Under the pieces are notes generated by a model. It worked only from the letters and a program-made list of their open reading frames with translations, had not been told where the DNA came from and did no database searches. Position numbers and translations under genes: made by a program. From JAAFHB01 sp038240855 (GTDB lineage: Bacteria; Bacteroidota; Bacteroidia; Bacteroidales; Prolixibacteraceae), in NCBI GenBank assembly GCA_038240855.1, contig JBBRGI010000008.1:1-26154 (forward strand): DNA of 26,154 nt. Direction: 5' to 3'. Below are positions 15,804 through 23,788 of this stretch, in pieces; position 1 is the first letter of the stretch, and the number at the start of each line of letters is the position of its first letter.

Positions 15804-16667
15804 ATGAATAACCAAATGGGAAATATGGAAACCGAAAAGTCTGCATCACCTTTGAAACCTATTGTTTTGAGGGAATTAGTTGCGGAAAAAAATTCCAGAC
15901 TCGCTGGCCGGATACCGCGGTTTGTTTACGGGTTAATGAACCGGTTGCTGCACATCAGGGAGATTAATGATATTATTACGAACTATGGGCATCTGAAAGG
16001 AATACCCTTTATTGAATCTGTTCTCGGGTATTTCGAAGTTAAGGTTGTGTATAATGGAGAAGAAAATCTTCCGGATTCAGGAAAATACATTTTTGCCTCT
16101 AACCATCCGCTTGGGGGGTTTGACGGATTGATGCTGATTAAAGCAGTGACTGACCATATGGGTAAATCGCTGTTTCTGGTCAGGGATGAACTCACCAAAA
16201 TCCCGCCATTGGCCGAACTGTTTATCCCGATCAATAAATTTGGTGACCAGCGACGGTCAGCCGGTGTAATTAACGAAGCCTATGCTTCCGATAATCAAAT
16301 TCTTATTTTCCCGGCAGGTCTGGCCTCGCGTAAAATGAAAGGCAAAATAGCAGATTTAACCTGGCAAAAGCATTTTATTCAGAAATCCGTTGAGCACCAC
16401 CGGGATGTTGTTCCGGTTTTTATAAGCGGACAAAATTCACGGCGGTTTTATTGGCTGGCCAATTTTCGGAAATGGAGCGGGATCCGCATAAACCTTGAGA
16501 TGTTCCTGCTATCGGATGAATTATTCAAAAACAGGGGCAAAACCTTTGGCATCAACTTCGGAAAACCGATACCCTGGAATCATTTTGATCGGTCAAAATC
16601 ACACGCTGAGTGGGCTGCCACAGTTAAAGACATTGTATATGAGATATCTGTGAATCAGAATAAATAA
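15804..16667 (+). CDS. PlsC-like O-acyltransferase, GlsA/OlsA-like
   Basis: Membrane-associated acyltransferase of the hemolysin/OlsA-like branch of the PlsC family; 287 residues. The catalytic block is SNHPLGGFDG at about 99-108 with H101 and D107. The His-Asp spacing is five residues, as in this NHPLGG-type branch, rather than four as in classical HX4D PlsC. FPAGLASRKMKG at about 169-180 takes the place of the phosphate-site motif. A GNAT-type N-acyltransferase follows 64 bases later. In Bacteroides thetaiotaomicron the analogous pair glsB/glsA makes glycine lipids, N-acylating and then O-acylating the amino acid; this gene would do the second step. The amino acid head group (glycine, ornithine or other) cannot be read from sequence. 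In-frame ATGs also exist at 15816 and 15825. Transcribed divergently from the dcw cluster. Confidence 0.85.
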   Translation: MNNQMGNMETEKSASPLKPIVLRELVAEKNSRLAGRIPRFVYGLMNRLLHIREINDIITNYGHLKGIPFIESVLGYFEVKVVYNGEENLPDSGKYIFASNHPLGGFDGLMLIKAVTDHMGKSLFLVRDELTKIPPLAELFIPINKFGDQRRSAGVINEAYASDNQILIFPAGLASRKMKGKIADLTWQKHFIQKSVEHHRDVVPVFISGQNSRRFYWLANFRKWSGIRINLEMFLLSDELFKNRGKTFGINFGKPIPWNHFDRSKSHAEWAATVKDIVYEISVNQNK

Positions 16668-16699
16668 TTTTACGGCGAATAATCACAGCCAATTATTAC

Positions 16700-16707
16700 T
16701 ATTTTTG
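16700..16707 (+). promoter_or_regulatory. -7 element upstream of the GNAT acyltransferase
   Basis: TATTTTTG matches TAnnTTTG exactly and lies 24 bases before the ATG at 16732. No good -33 TTTG lies at the expected distance, so promoter strength is uncertain. It overlaps a possible TTG start at 16705, which argues for the ATG at 16732. Confidence 0.4.
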
Positions 16708-16731
16708 AAGCATCAATTCAATTGTTTTAAA

Positions 16732-17703
16732 ATGAAGGAAATAATTCCTCCCGTGCCCAGGGAGCTGATTGAAGCAGAGCTTACAGCAGAAAGATTTCAA
16801 CGGAAAACAAACAAAGCCGACAACGAAATATATATTCTCACCTATCACGATTCACCGAATATTATGCGTGAAATCGGGCGATTAAGAGAACTGACATTTC
16901 GGGCCGCCGGTGGCGGAGTTGGTGAAGAGGTGGATATTGATCATTACGACATCACTGACAACCACCCCTATAAACAATTAATTGTGTGGGACCCCAGTCG
17001 CCGTGAAATATTGGGAGGTTACCGGTTTATTCATTGTGCAGGTCTTCCGCGTGACGAAAAAGGTGAAGTCCCCCTGGCAACCTCACATCTTTTTCATTTC
17101 TCAGATGTGTTTATCGACAATTATCTACCTTATGTCATCGAATTGGGCCGGTCATTTGTGCAACCCGATTATCAGTCAAGCAAGGCCGGAGCAAAGGCGC
17201 TTTTCGCACTTGATAATCTTTGGGACGGATTAGGAGCACTGATGATCGACTACCCTGATATCAAATATTATTTTGGAAAAGTGACGATGTACACCCAGTA
17301 TAATCAAAGCGCCCGGGATCTCATCCTCCATTTTTTCGCAAAACATTTTCCGGATCCTAATGTATTGGTACGACCAAAAAATCCTATGCCTTTTTCCACT
17401 GATTCAGCCCGGTTAGCAGAACTCTTCTCTGGAAAGAATTATGACGAGGATTATAAAATTCTCTCGTCCGAAGTCCGGAAACTGGGAGAGAATATCCCGC
17501 CGCTCATTAATGCCTACATGAGTCTTACCCCCTCGATGCGAACTTTCGGGACCGTGATCAGCGATGAATTCGGAGATGTGGAAGAGACCGGTATATTACT
17601 GGATATAGATGATATGTACGATGCAAAAATTGATCGTCATGTATCAACCTACCTTGAAGAACTGGCTATAAAACAAGAAGATCCAAAAGTCAGGTTCCAG
17701 TAA
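16732..17703 (+). CDS. GNAT-family N-acyltransferase, GlsB/OlsB-like (hemolysin-type)
   Basis: Acyltransferase of the COG3176/OlsB-like family, often labelled putative hemolysin; 323 residues from the ATG at 16732. A GNAT-like core is visible from about residue 31, with the family segment RLRELTFRAAGGGVGEEVDI, then LIVWDPSRREILGGYRF and FHFSDVFIDNYLPYVIELGR with SF after it. Related OlsB/GlsB enzymes transfer a 3-hydroxyacyl chain from acyl-ACP to the amino group of ornithine or glycine. With the adjacent O-acyltransferase it makes a complete two-step pathway for an aminolipid. The order here is O-acyltransferase first; in B. thetaiotaomicron, as I recall, glsB comes first. A hairpin terminator follows 37 bases after the stop. 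Confidence 0.85.
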   Translation: MKEIIPPVPRELIEAELTAERFQRKTNKADNEIYILTYHDSPNIMREIGRLRELTFRAAGGGVGEEVDIDHYDITDNHPYKQLIVWDPSRREILGGYRFIHCAGLPRDEKGEVPLATSHLFHFSDVFIDNYLPYVIELGRSFVQPDYQSSKAGAKALFALDNLWDGLGALMIDYPDIKYYFGKVTMYTQYNQSARDLILHFFAKHFPDPNVLVRPKNPMPFSTDSARLAELFSGKNYDEDYKILSSEVRKLGENIPPLINAYMSLTPSMRTFGTVISDEFGDVEETGILLDIDDMYDAKIDRHVSTYLEELAIKQEDPKVRFQ

Positions 17704-17740
17704 CCAGCAGACGGTGAACTGAAAATACAGCTAAAAATTT

Positions 17741-17774
17741 AAAGGCCGTACAAATTGATTTGTACGGCCTTTTA
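17741..17774. terminator. Bidirectional intrinsic terminator
   Basis: A perfect 15-base-pair inverted repeat (arms 17741-17755 and 17758-17772) with a 2-base centre. The core stem is GGCCGTACAAAT, flanked by A's on the left and T's on the right, so it can act in both directions. It lies between two convergent genes, the GNAT acyltransferase (+) and the PurF-like gene (-), and probably terminates both. Confidence 0.9.
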
Positions 17775-17796
17775 ATTGTATAGTTTGATGCCCGGA

Positions 17797-19698
17797 TTAA
17801 TACGCGCGGCCTTTAATTCCTTCTATGAAATTAATAAAAGAGGTGTTCACAACCTTATTGCCGCCGGGAGTAGGGTAATCGCCGGTAAAATACCAGTCGC
17901 CCAGATCGTTGGGGCAGGCAATGTGAAGATTTTCGACTGTCTGGTACACAATTTCAACTTCAGCCCTGCAATCGTCCGGTTTAAGTAACATGGCAATTTT
18001 TGCAGAAATCTCTTCATCGGTAAATGGTTTGTAAATCTCCTTCACATAATTGACCATCTCTTCTTTGGGCAGATGTTGCTGCTCTTTACATTTCCGGTAA
18101 ACTTCATCAATAATTTTTGAACGTTTACTCTCCCTGAGCAGAACGATGGCGGCTTCGAAGGCCACAAACTTTTTAAGAATGGCCATATCAATTCCGTAAC
18201 AATCGGGATAGCGGATTTGAGGAGCCGAAGAGATAATGATGATCTTCTTTGGTTTTAAACGATCAAGTATTTTAAGGATGCTCTGTTTCAGCGTGGTGCC
18301 ACGCACGATAGAATCATCAATAACCACCAGCGTATCGGTGAAATTTTCCACAATTCCGTAAGTCACATCGTAAACATGGCCTACCAGGTCATCACGGCTT
18401 GAGTCATCGGCAATAAAGGTTCGCATCTTAACGTCCTTAACCGCGATCTTCTCCATCCGGGGCTGGAGTGAAATAATTTCTTCAATGTCATCATCACATA
18501 TAGTGTTGCCCAAGGCTCTGATCCGTTCTTTTTTCCATGTGATCAGTTGTGTTCTGATCCCTTCCATCATTCCATAAAAGGCGGTCTCCGCCGTATTTGG
18601 GATGTATGAAAAAACGGTATTTTTAAGATCATGATTGACTTTATCGAGAATTATCGGTGCAAGCAGGAATCCCAGTTTTTTACGTTCCAGATAAATATCC
18701 CGGTCCGATCCTCTCGAAAAATAAATACGTTCGAATGAGCAAGACTTACGCGTTTGCGGAATTCGTATCAACTCCTGTTTAATACCGCCATCAGCCTTAA
18801 TAATCAAGGCATTGCCGGGAGCAATTTCGCTGACCTGGTTCCATCCCACATTCATTACTGTCTGAATAACAGGCCTTTCGGAAGCTACTACAACTATCTC
18901 ATCATCGGCATAATAGAATGCAGGACGAATGCCCCAGGGATCACGAACGACAAAAGCATCCCCATGTCCCATGATTCCGCCAATTGTATATCCGCCATCC
19001 CAGTCACGGCTTGCACGTTCCAGAATTTTGCGCACATCAAGTTTTTCCTCAATGAGTCCCGTTATTTCTTTATTTTTAAATCCTTCGTTTTTGTATTGCC
19101 TGAAAAGCAGTTCATTTTCTTCATCGAGAAAATGACCGATTTTTTCAAGAATTGTAACGGTGTCTGTAATGCCCTTAGGGTGTTGTCCCAATCCGACCAG
19201 GAGATTAAACAGTTCGTCGACATTGGTCAGGTTGAAATTTCCGGCAAGTACCAGACTTCGCGACCGCCAGTTGTTTTGGCGCATTACTGGGTGGGTATAT
19301 TCCACACTGTTCCGTCCGAAGGTTCCGTATCTGAGATGACCCAGGTAAACCTCACCGGCAAAGGGCAGATTCTCCTTCGCCCACACGGGATCGTGGTAAC
19401 TGTTCGGGAAATTAACGGCTGCGTTGTTAAACTCTTTATAGATTTTCCCGAAAACATCCTTGATCGGATTTGGATCAACAGAGCGGTGGCGGTAAATATA
19501 CTCCTGTCCCGGGGGAACGCTCAGCTTAACGCCTACAACTCCTGCCCCATCCTGTCCACGATTGTGCTGCTTTTCCATCAAAAGGTAAAGCTTGTTCACC
19601 CCGTATTGCCAGGTTCCGTATTTTAAACGGTAATATTCCAGTGGTTTAAGTAATCTGATCAGGGCAATTCCACACTCGTGTTTTATTTGTTCACTCAT
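17797..19698 (-). CDS. Long PurF-like amidophosphoribosyltransferase paralog
   Basis: Class II glutamine amidotransferase fused to a PRTase domain, as in PurF, which makes 5-phosphoribosylamine from PRPP and glutamine. Candidate nucleophile C9 lies in HECGIALI, so a short N-terminal peptide would have to be removed. Further motifs: RGQDGAGV (48-55), HLRYGTFG (121-128), GNFNLTN (153-159), DPWGIRP (253-259), CSFERIYFSRGSD (320-332), and the PRPP loop VVIDDSIVRGTT (458-469). At 633 residues it is 130-160 longer than ordinary PurF. An expansion lies between YIPNTAETAF and MRTFIADDSS (about 365-435), and a long C-terminal extension is present. I see no C-x-x-C of the Fe-S PurF type. Similar long forms occur in Bacteroidetes beside a canonical PurF, so its true substrate is uncertain. 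It starts 17 bases after the SPOR gene, probably in one operon. Confidence 0.88.
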   Translation of the reverse strand: MSEQIKHECGIALIRLLKPLEYYRLKYGTWQYGVNKLYLLMEKQHNRGQDGAGVVGVKLSVPPGQEYIYRHRSVDPNPIKDVFGKIYKEFNNAAVNFPNSYHDPVWAKENLPFAGEVYLGHLRYGTFGRNSVEYTHPVMRQNNWRSRSLVLAGNFNLTNVDELFNLLVGLGQHPKGITDTVTILEKIGHFLDEENELLFRQYKNEGFKNKEITGLIEEKLDVRKILERASRDWDGGYTIGGIMGHGDAFVVRDPWGIRPAFYYADDEIVVVASERPVIQTVMNVGWNQVSEIAPGNALIIKADGGIKQELIRIPQTRKSCSFERIYFSRGSDRDIYLERKKLGFLLAPIILDKVNHDLKNTVFSYIPNTAETAFYGMMEGIRTQLITWKKERIRALGNTICDDDIEEIISLQPRMEKIAVKDVKMRTFIADDSSRDDLVGHVYDVTYGIVENFTDTLVVIDDSIVRGTTLKQSILKILDRLKPKKIIIISSAPQIRYPDCYGIDMAILKKFVAFEAAIVLLRESKRSKIIDEVYRKCKEQQHLPKEEMVNYVKEIYKPFTDEEISAKIAMLLKPDDCRAEVEIVYQTVENLHIACPNDLGDWYFTGDYPTPGGNKVVNTSFINFIEGIKGRAY

Positions 19699-19715
19699 CC
19701 TTAAATTATCCTGAA

Positions 19716-20189
19716 TTAATTGATTATCGCATTATTAACCAGTTCCGGAAAAGCAATATCGTCAGCCACGATAAAAGCATTTGGATATTGCAACGTAAGA
19801 GCTTTCTGCATTTTTAACGCCTCGCTTTTTGTTCTGAAATTTCCAACTCTCACAATAAAATCGGGTGATTTAAAAAGGAGGTATGTTTTTACGCCGGGAT
19901 TAGTAGTAAGAAATTCTGTTTTTATCCGCACAGCCTGGGCATGTGCCTTTTCCCCCGATCCGAAGTAGAGTTGAAGTCTGAAACCTGCAATAACTCCACT
20001 CTTTTTGTTTTGAGCAGCAAGCTGCCTGAGCAGTTCGTTAATCCGGGATTCGCTCTGGATATTTAATCTTTCCCATAACATCAATGAATCAGCGGCATTA
20101 GGCTCACCGATCCGGGTCACTGATTCGCGGGTTGCAGCAACCCCTGTATAAAATGTCAACACAAAAAGCAGGACGATCGCTTGCTTCAT
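19716..20189 (-). CDS. Exported SPOR-domain protein
   Basis: Small periplasmic protein of 157 residues. The N-terminus (KQAIVLLFVLTFYTGVAA) is a signal peptide with a likely cleavage after about residue 19. After a helical spacer a SPOR domain spans about 69-146: GFRLQLYFGSG, then a helix, then FIVRVGNFRTKSEA and YPNAFIVADDI. SPOR domains bind glycan strands stripped of stem peptides, usually at the septum, so a role near division-site peptidoglycan is plausible but inferred. This short signal-plus-SPOR layout is common in Bacteroidetes. A promoter lies immediately upstream, and the PurF-like gene follows after 17 bases. Confidence 0.88.
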   Translation of the reverse strand: MKQAIVLLFVLTFYTGVAATRESVTRIGEPNAADSLMLWERLNIQSESRINELLRQLAAQNKKSGVIAGFRLQLYFGSGEKAHAQAVRIKTEFLTTNPGVKTYLLFKSPDFIVRVGNFRTKSEALKMQKALTLQYPNAFIVADDIAFPELVNNAIIN

Positions 20190-20211
20190 TTTCCTGTATT
20201 TTTTTGATCTG

Positions 20212-20245
20212 CAAATATACGTAAATTCAAACGGCTTTAAAACAA
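20212..20245 (-). promoter_or_regulatory. Promoter of the SPOR/PurF-like operon
   Basis: On the minus strand TATATTTG (20212-20219) matches the Bacteroidetes -7 consensus TAnnTTTG exactly and is followed by C. A TTG (20243-20245) lies 23 bases upstream as a -33 candidate. Transcription would start near 20205, leaving a leader of about 15 bases before the ATG at 20189. Confidence 0.6.
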
Positions 20246-20252
20246 TGACATG

Positions 20253-20293
20253 ACAGGTCGTGTTAATTGTTCATTAACTTTATATCGACCTGT
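20253..20293. repeat. Nested inverted repeat between divergent promoters
   Basis: Outer arms ACAGGTCG (20253-20260) and CGACCTGT (20286-20293) are perfect complements. Inside them GTTAAT (20262-20267) and ATTAAC (20273-20278) form a second pair around TGTTC. There is no T-tract and no gene end nearby, so it is not an obvious terminator. It lies just upstream of the SPOR promoter and may be an operator or a DNA/RNA hairpin. Confidence 0.6.
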
Positions 20294-20326
20294 ATTATAA
20301 TAACATACTATTACCTTCATAAAATG

Positions 20327-20388
20327 ATCACCATTTAGCCCGGCTTTATTTATATTGCCCGTTTCTTCCTTTTTGCTGAAATGGTGAT
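20327..20388. repeat. Paired inverted 10-mers flanking the miaB promoter region
   Basis: ATCACCATTT (20327-20336) and AAATGGTGAT (20379-20388) are perfect 10-base complements separated by 42 bases. The right copy runs into the miaB -7 element. The centre-to-centre distance of 52 bases is close to five helical turns. Possible operator half-sites; no known regulator recognised. Confidence 0.5.
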
Positions 20389-20395
20389 AACTTTG
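20388..20395 (+). promoter_or_regulatory. miaB: -7 element of the miaB promoter
   Basis: TAACTTTG followed by C is an exact TAnnTTTG match. The -33 region is weak (TTTC at 20362-20365, 22 bases upstream). Transcription from here would start near 20402, which excludes the in-frame ATG at 20381 and supports the miaB start at 20429. Confidence 0.55.
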
Positions 20396-20428
20396 CGCGA
20401 AGATTACAGGAATAATAGTCAAATATCA

Positions 20429-21766
20429 ATGACAGACAAAAAACTCTATATAGAAACCTACGGCTGCCAGATGAATGTAGCCGACAGTGAAGTTGTTGCC
20501 GCGGTGATGAGTGAGCGCGGGTATACAATAACCGATCAATATACCGAAGCGGATACTATCTTAATCAATACCTGCTCGATCAGGGATAATGCAGAACAAC
20601 GTATCTGGGGAAGACTTGATTTGTTTAAAAGCATTAAAAGAAAGCGGCCAGGATTACTTATAGGACTGATTGGCTGCATGGCCGAACGGCTCGGCGAGGA
20701 GCTTCTTGTGAAAAAATCAGTCGACCTGATTGCCGGACCCGATGCTTACCGGGATCTTCCTTTCCTGATTGATAAAGCCAATGCGGGTGAAGAAGCCATT
20801 AACACCGAACTTACCATAGATGAGACTTATGATTCAATAATTCCAAAACGGATAGGGTCGGGAAAAATTTCAGGATATGTCTCCATTACCCGGGGGTGCA
20901 ATAACTTCTGTACTTATTGCATAGTCCCCTATACACGTGGCCGTGAACGTAGCCGCGACCCTAAAGACCTGATCAATGAAGTGAATGATCTGCTGAAATC
21001 CGGGTATAAAGAGGTAACATTGCTGGGTCAGAACGTTAATTCGTACAAATGGCATCCCGAAGGTGAGCGGAAGCCGGTGAGATTTCATGACCTTCTGGCA
21101 ATAATTGCAGCCATTTCACCTGAATTACGTGTGAGATTTACAACGTCACACCCCAAAGATTTGTCGGATAAATTACTGCGAACGATGGTCGAACACCCGA
21201 ATATTTGCCGGCACATCCATTTGCCTGTTCAGTCGGGAAGCAGTACCATTCTGAAAAAGATGAACCGCAGGTACGATCGCGAATGGTACCTCGACCGGAT
21301 CAGGGCTATCCGGGAAATCATGCCCGATTGCGGCATTACTACTGATGTTTTTTGTGGTTTTTGTACCGAAACCGAAGAAAACCATCTCGAAACACTTTCA
21401 CTAATGGAGCAGGTGAAGTTTGATACCTCATTTATGTATAAATTTTCGATGAGGCCCGGAACCTATGCCCATGAATATTTTGAGGACGATGTTCCCGAAG
21501 AGATTAAGGCCCGCAGACTCGAAGAAATAATTGGTCTGCAGAACAGGCTTTCCATTGAAAGTAACCGGCGTGATATCGGAAAGACGTTTGAGGTACTTGC
21601 AGAAGGAATCTCAAAGAAGAAGAAAAGCGAGTTTTTCGGCAGGAGTTCGCAGAATAAACTCGTCGTATTTCCAAAAAAAGAGGTCCGCTTTGGTGACCTG
21701 GTAAAGGTGATTATCACAGATAGTACCCAGACAACACTGATCGGCGAGATTGTTGAAAACGAATAA
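20429..21766 (+). CDS. miaB: tRNA-2-methylthio-N6-dimethylallyladenosine synthase MiaB
   Basis: Radical SAM methylthiotransferase that adds a methylthio group to i6A37 of tRNAs; 445 residues from the ATG at 20429. The N-terminal UPF0004 domain has the three cluster cysteines in ETYGCQMN (C13), NTCSIR (C49) and IGCMAERLG (C83). The radical SAM motif CNNFCTYC supplies C157, C161 and C164, followed by IVPYTRGRERSR, typical of MiaB rather than MtaB or RimO. A TRAM-like RNA-binding domain ends the protein (about 380-445). The longer in-frame start at 20381 is rejected because the -7 element overlaps it. The U32 gene follows after 82 bases with no terminator seen, so the two may be co-transcribed. 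Confidence 0.97.
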   Translation: MTDKKLYIETYGCQMNVADSEVVAAVMSERGYTITDQYTEADTILINTCSIRDNAEQRIWGRLDLFKSIKRKRPGLLIGLIGCMAERLGEELLVKKSVDLIAGPDAYRDLPFLIDKANAGEEAINTELTIDETYDSIIPKRIGSGKISGYVSITRGCNNFCTYCIVPYTRGRERSRDPKDLINEVNDLLKSGYKEVTLLGQNVNSYKWHPEGERKPVRFHDLLAIIAAISPELRVRFTTSHPKDLSDKLLRTMVEHPNICRHIHLPVQSGSSTILKKMNRRYDREWYLDRIRAIREIMPDCGITTDVFCGFCTETEENHLETLSLMEQVKFDTSFMYKFSMRPGTYAHEYFEDDVPEEIKARRLEEIIGLQNRLSIESNRRDIGKTFEVLAEGISKKKKSEFFGRSSQNKLVVFPKKEVRFGDLVKVIITDSTQTTLIGEIVENE

Positions 21767-21848
21767 TTTTCCGTAATACTTATCCTAAGTCATTCAATTA
21801 AAACAGGTCACCCGATGTGGCAATAGCAAATCATCAGATTAAATAATA

Positions 21849-23675
21849 ATGGCACCGAAAAAAACCATAGAGTTACTGGCTCCTGCAAAAAACCTGATTT
21901 GCGGTCGTGCTGCAATTGCACATGGGGCTGATGCCATTTACATCGGAGGTCCAAAATTCGGCGCCCGCGAAGATGCCGGAAACTCCTTGCAGGACATCGA
22001 AAAACTGGTCGGCGAAGCGCAGGTTTTTGGAGTGAAAGTTTATGTAGCTTTGAACACCATCCTTTATGACAGCGAATTGGATGAAGCGCGGGCACAAATA
22101 AAAATTTTATACGAAACTGGAATTGATGCACTTATTATCCAGGACATGGGCCTTCTCGAAATGGATCTGCCGCCAATCCCGCTGCATGCTAGTACGCAGA
22201 TGCACAATTATCTGCCCGAACATCTGAAATTCCTGGAAGCAGTTCATTTTAAACGTGCCGTCCTGGCACGCGAACTGAATATTGACCAGATACGCGACAT
22301 CCGGAAACAGACCTCCATCGAACTGGAGGCCTTTATTCATGGTTCGCTATGCGTTAGTTTCAGCGGCCGCTGTTACCTGAGTCATGCGATCGGCGGGCGA
22401 AGTGCCAACCGGGGAGCCTGCGCCCAACCCTGCCGCAAACGATATACTTTGTATGATGCTGAAAAAAAGGTTATTGCCGCCGGACAACATCTTCTGAGTC
22501 TGAAGGATCTCAATCAATCGGTCTCAATCAGTGAACTCGCTGAAGCTGGTATACAATCGTTTAAAATCGAGGGGCGGTTAAAGGATGTCGATTATGTAAA
22601 AAATATAACTGCTTACTATCGCGGAAAGATTGATGCTTTTCTCGAAGAACAGTCCGAATATTCGGCAGCTTCGGCAGGCAAAAGTTATATCAGTTTTGAT
22701 GCTAACCCATCTAAATCCTTCAATCGCGGCGCTACAGATTATTTTCTTCATGGCCGGTCAAAAGAGATTACTGCATTCGAATCGCCCAAGTTTTTAGGTG
22801 AGCCTGTTGGTGAGGTAACTAAAGTAAGTGCCAACTATTTTGAACTGGAAACAACACTTGAAATTTCGAACAACGACGGGCTGGTATTTATCTCCGCCTC
22901 AGGCGAAAGCGTTGGCATTAAGGTAAATACCAACGAAAAAAGCCGGATTTTCCCCGATAAAATGAACGGAATTTACCCCGGGGCCAAAGTGTACCGAAAC
23001 TATGATCACCTGTTTCACCAGCAGTTGAAAGCCGATCTGACGGTAAGAAAGATTAACGTGAAAATCGGACTAAGTGAGTCGGAAGATGGTTTTATACTTT
23101 CTGCGGTTGATGAATCGGGGCTGATTGTCTCTTCAACGCATAACCTGCTCAAAAATCCCGCCCGCGATCCTGAGAAATCTAAGGAAACAATCTGTCATCA
23201 ATTGTCTAAATCGGGCGACACTCCCTACCTGGTCTCCTGCGTGGAAACCAATGGAACCGAAGAATTCTTTTTTCAGTCTTCGGTACTGAATTCCATGCGA
23301 CGCGACCTGCTTGAACAACTAACTGAAGCCAGGATGCAAAAACCAGTAAATAAAAGTGGTTTTGAAATCAATAATTTCCCTTTTCCGGCAAAGGAAATTG
23401 GTTTTGAGGGTAATATCAGCAACCGGCTTGCACGGCAGTTTTATGAGCGTCATGGAGTCGAAAACCCTGAGATGGCTTTCGAAAAACAATCAACAATTCA
23501 CGGCAAGACAGTGATGACAACAAAACACTGTCTAAAGTTCCAAATGGGATTCTGCACCCGGTATGGCGGTAAAAAACCATTAAATTTCAGTGAACCGTTT
23601 TCGCTCAATGACGAAGTAAATGAACTAAAACTAGATTTTGACTGTATTCAGTGCGTAATGAAGGTAATATATTGA
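21849..23675 (+). CDS. U32-family protein, RlhA/YdcP-like
   Basis: Member of the peptidase U32 (collagenase-like) family, 608 residues. The TIM-barrel start reads ELLAPAKNLICGRAAIAHGA, and the U32 signature EAFIHGSLCVSFSGRCYLS is at about 160-178. Cysteines C168, C175, C191 and C195 are placed like the Fe-S ligands of characterised U32 proteins such as UbiU/UbiV. Family members with real functions are mostly RNA or ubiquinone hydroxylation factors: RlhA hydroxylates C2501 of 23S rRNA, and TrhP acts on tRNA. Length and the extra C-terminal domain point to the RlhA type, so protease activity is doubtful. A second cysteine set (C561, C569, C599, C602) near the end looks like another metal site. 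Location after miaB, an RNA modification gene, fits an RNA role. Confidence 0.85.
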   Translation: MAPKKTIELLAPAKNLICGRAAIAHGADAIYIGGPKFGAREDAGNSLQDIEKLVGEAQVFGVKVYVALNTILYDSELDEARAQIKILYETGIDALIIQDMGLLEMDLPPIPLHASTQMHNYLPEHLKFLEAVHFKRAVLARELNIDQIRDIRKQTSIELEAFIHGSLCVSFSGRCYLSHAIGGRSANRGACAQPCRKRYTLYDAEKKVIAAGQHLLSLKDLNQSVSISELAEAGIQSFKIEGRLKDVDYVKNITAYYRGKIDAFLEEQSEYSAASAGKSYISFDANPSKSFNRGATDYFLHGRSKEITAFESPKFLGEPVGEVTKVSANYFELETTLEISNNDGLVFISASGESVGIKVNTNEKSRIFPDKMNGIYPGAKVYRNYDHLFHQQLKADLTVRKINVKIGLSESEDGFILSAVDESGLIVSSTHNLLKNPARDPEKSKETICHQLSKSGDTPYLVSCVETNGTEEFFFQSSVLNSMRRDLLEQLTEARMQKPVNKSGFEINNFPFPAKEIGFEGNISNRLARQFYERHGVENPEMAFEKQSTIHGKTVMTTKHCLKFQMGFCTRYGGKKPLNFSEPFSLNDEVNELKLDFDCIQCVMKVIY

Positions 23676-23788
23676 ATTTACGAATATCGGTTCTTCTATT
23701 GTTTTAGCCTTTACTCTGAGTATACCGGAATCGGTAATGATCACATTAGAATATGATAAAATTGATGCTGATAAAATTTGATAAGAAT

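Noticed and set aside
16705..16731. TTG start at 16705 for the GNAT acyltransferase.
   Set aside because: It overlaps a TATTTTTG -7 element; the ATG at 16732 is a better start and keeps the whole conserved region.
18754..19626. Plus-strand open frame of 290 codons opposite the PurF-like gene.
   Set aside because: Antisense to a gene with clear motifs; composition and lack of domains fit a shadow frame.
20381..20428. Longer miaB start at 20381.
   Set aside because: An exact TAnnTTTG element at 20388-20395 overlaps it, and MiaB proteins normally begin just before the ETYGCQMN segment.
23723..23736. Small hairpin TACCG-GAAT-CGGTA after the U32 gene as a terminator.
   Set aside because: The stem is only 5 base pairs and no T-run follows.
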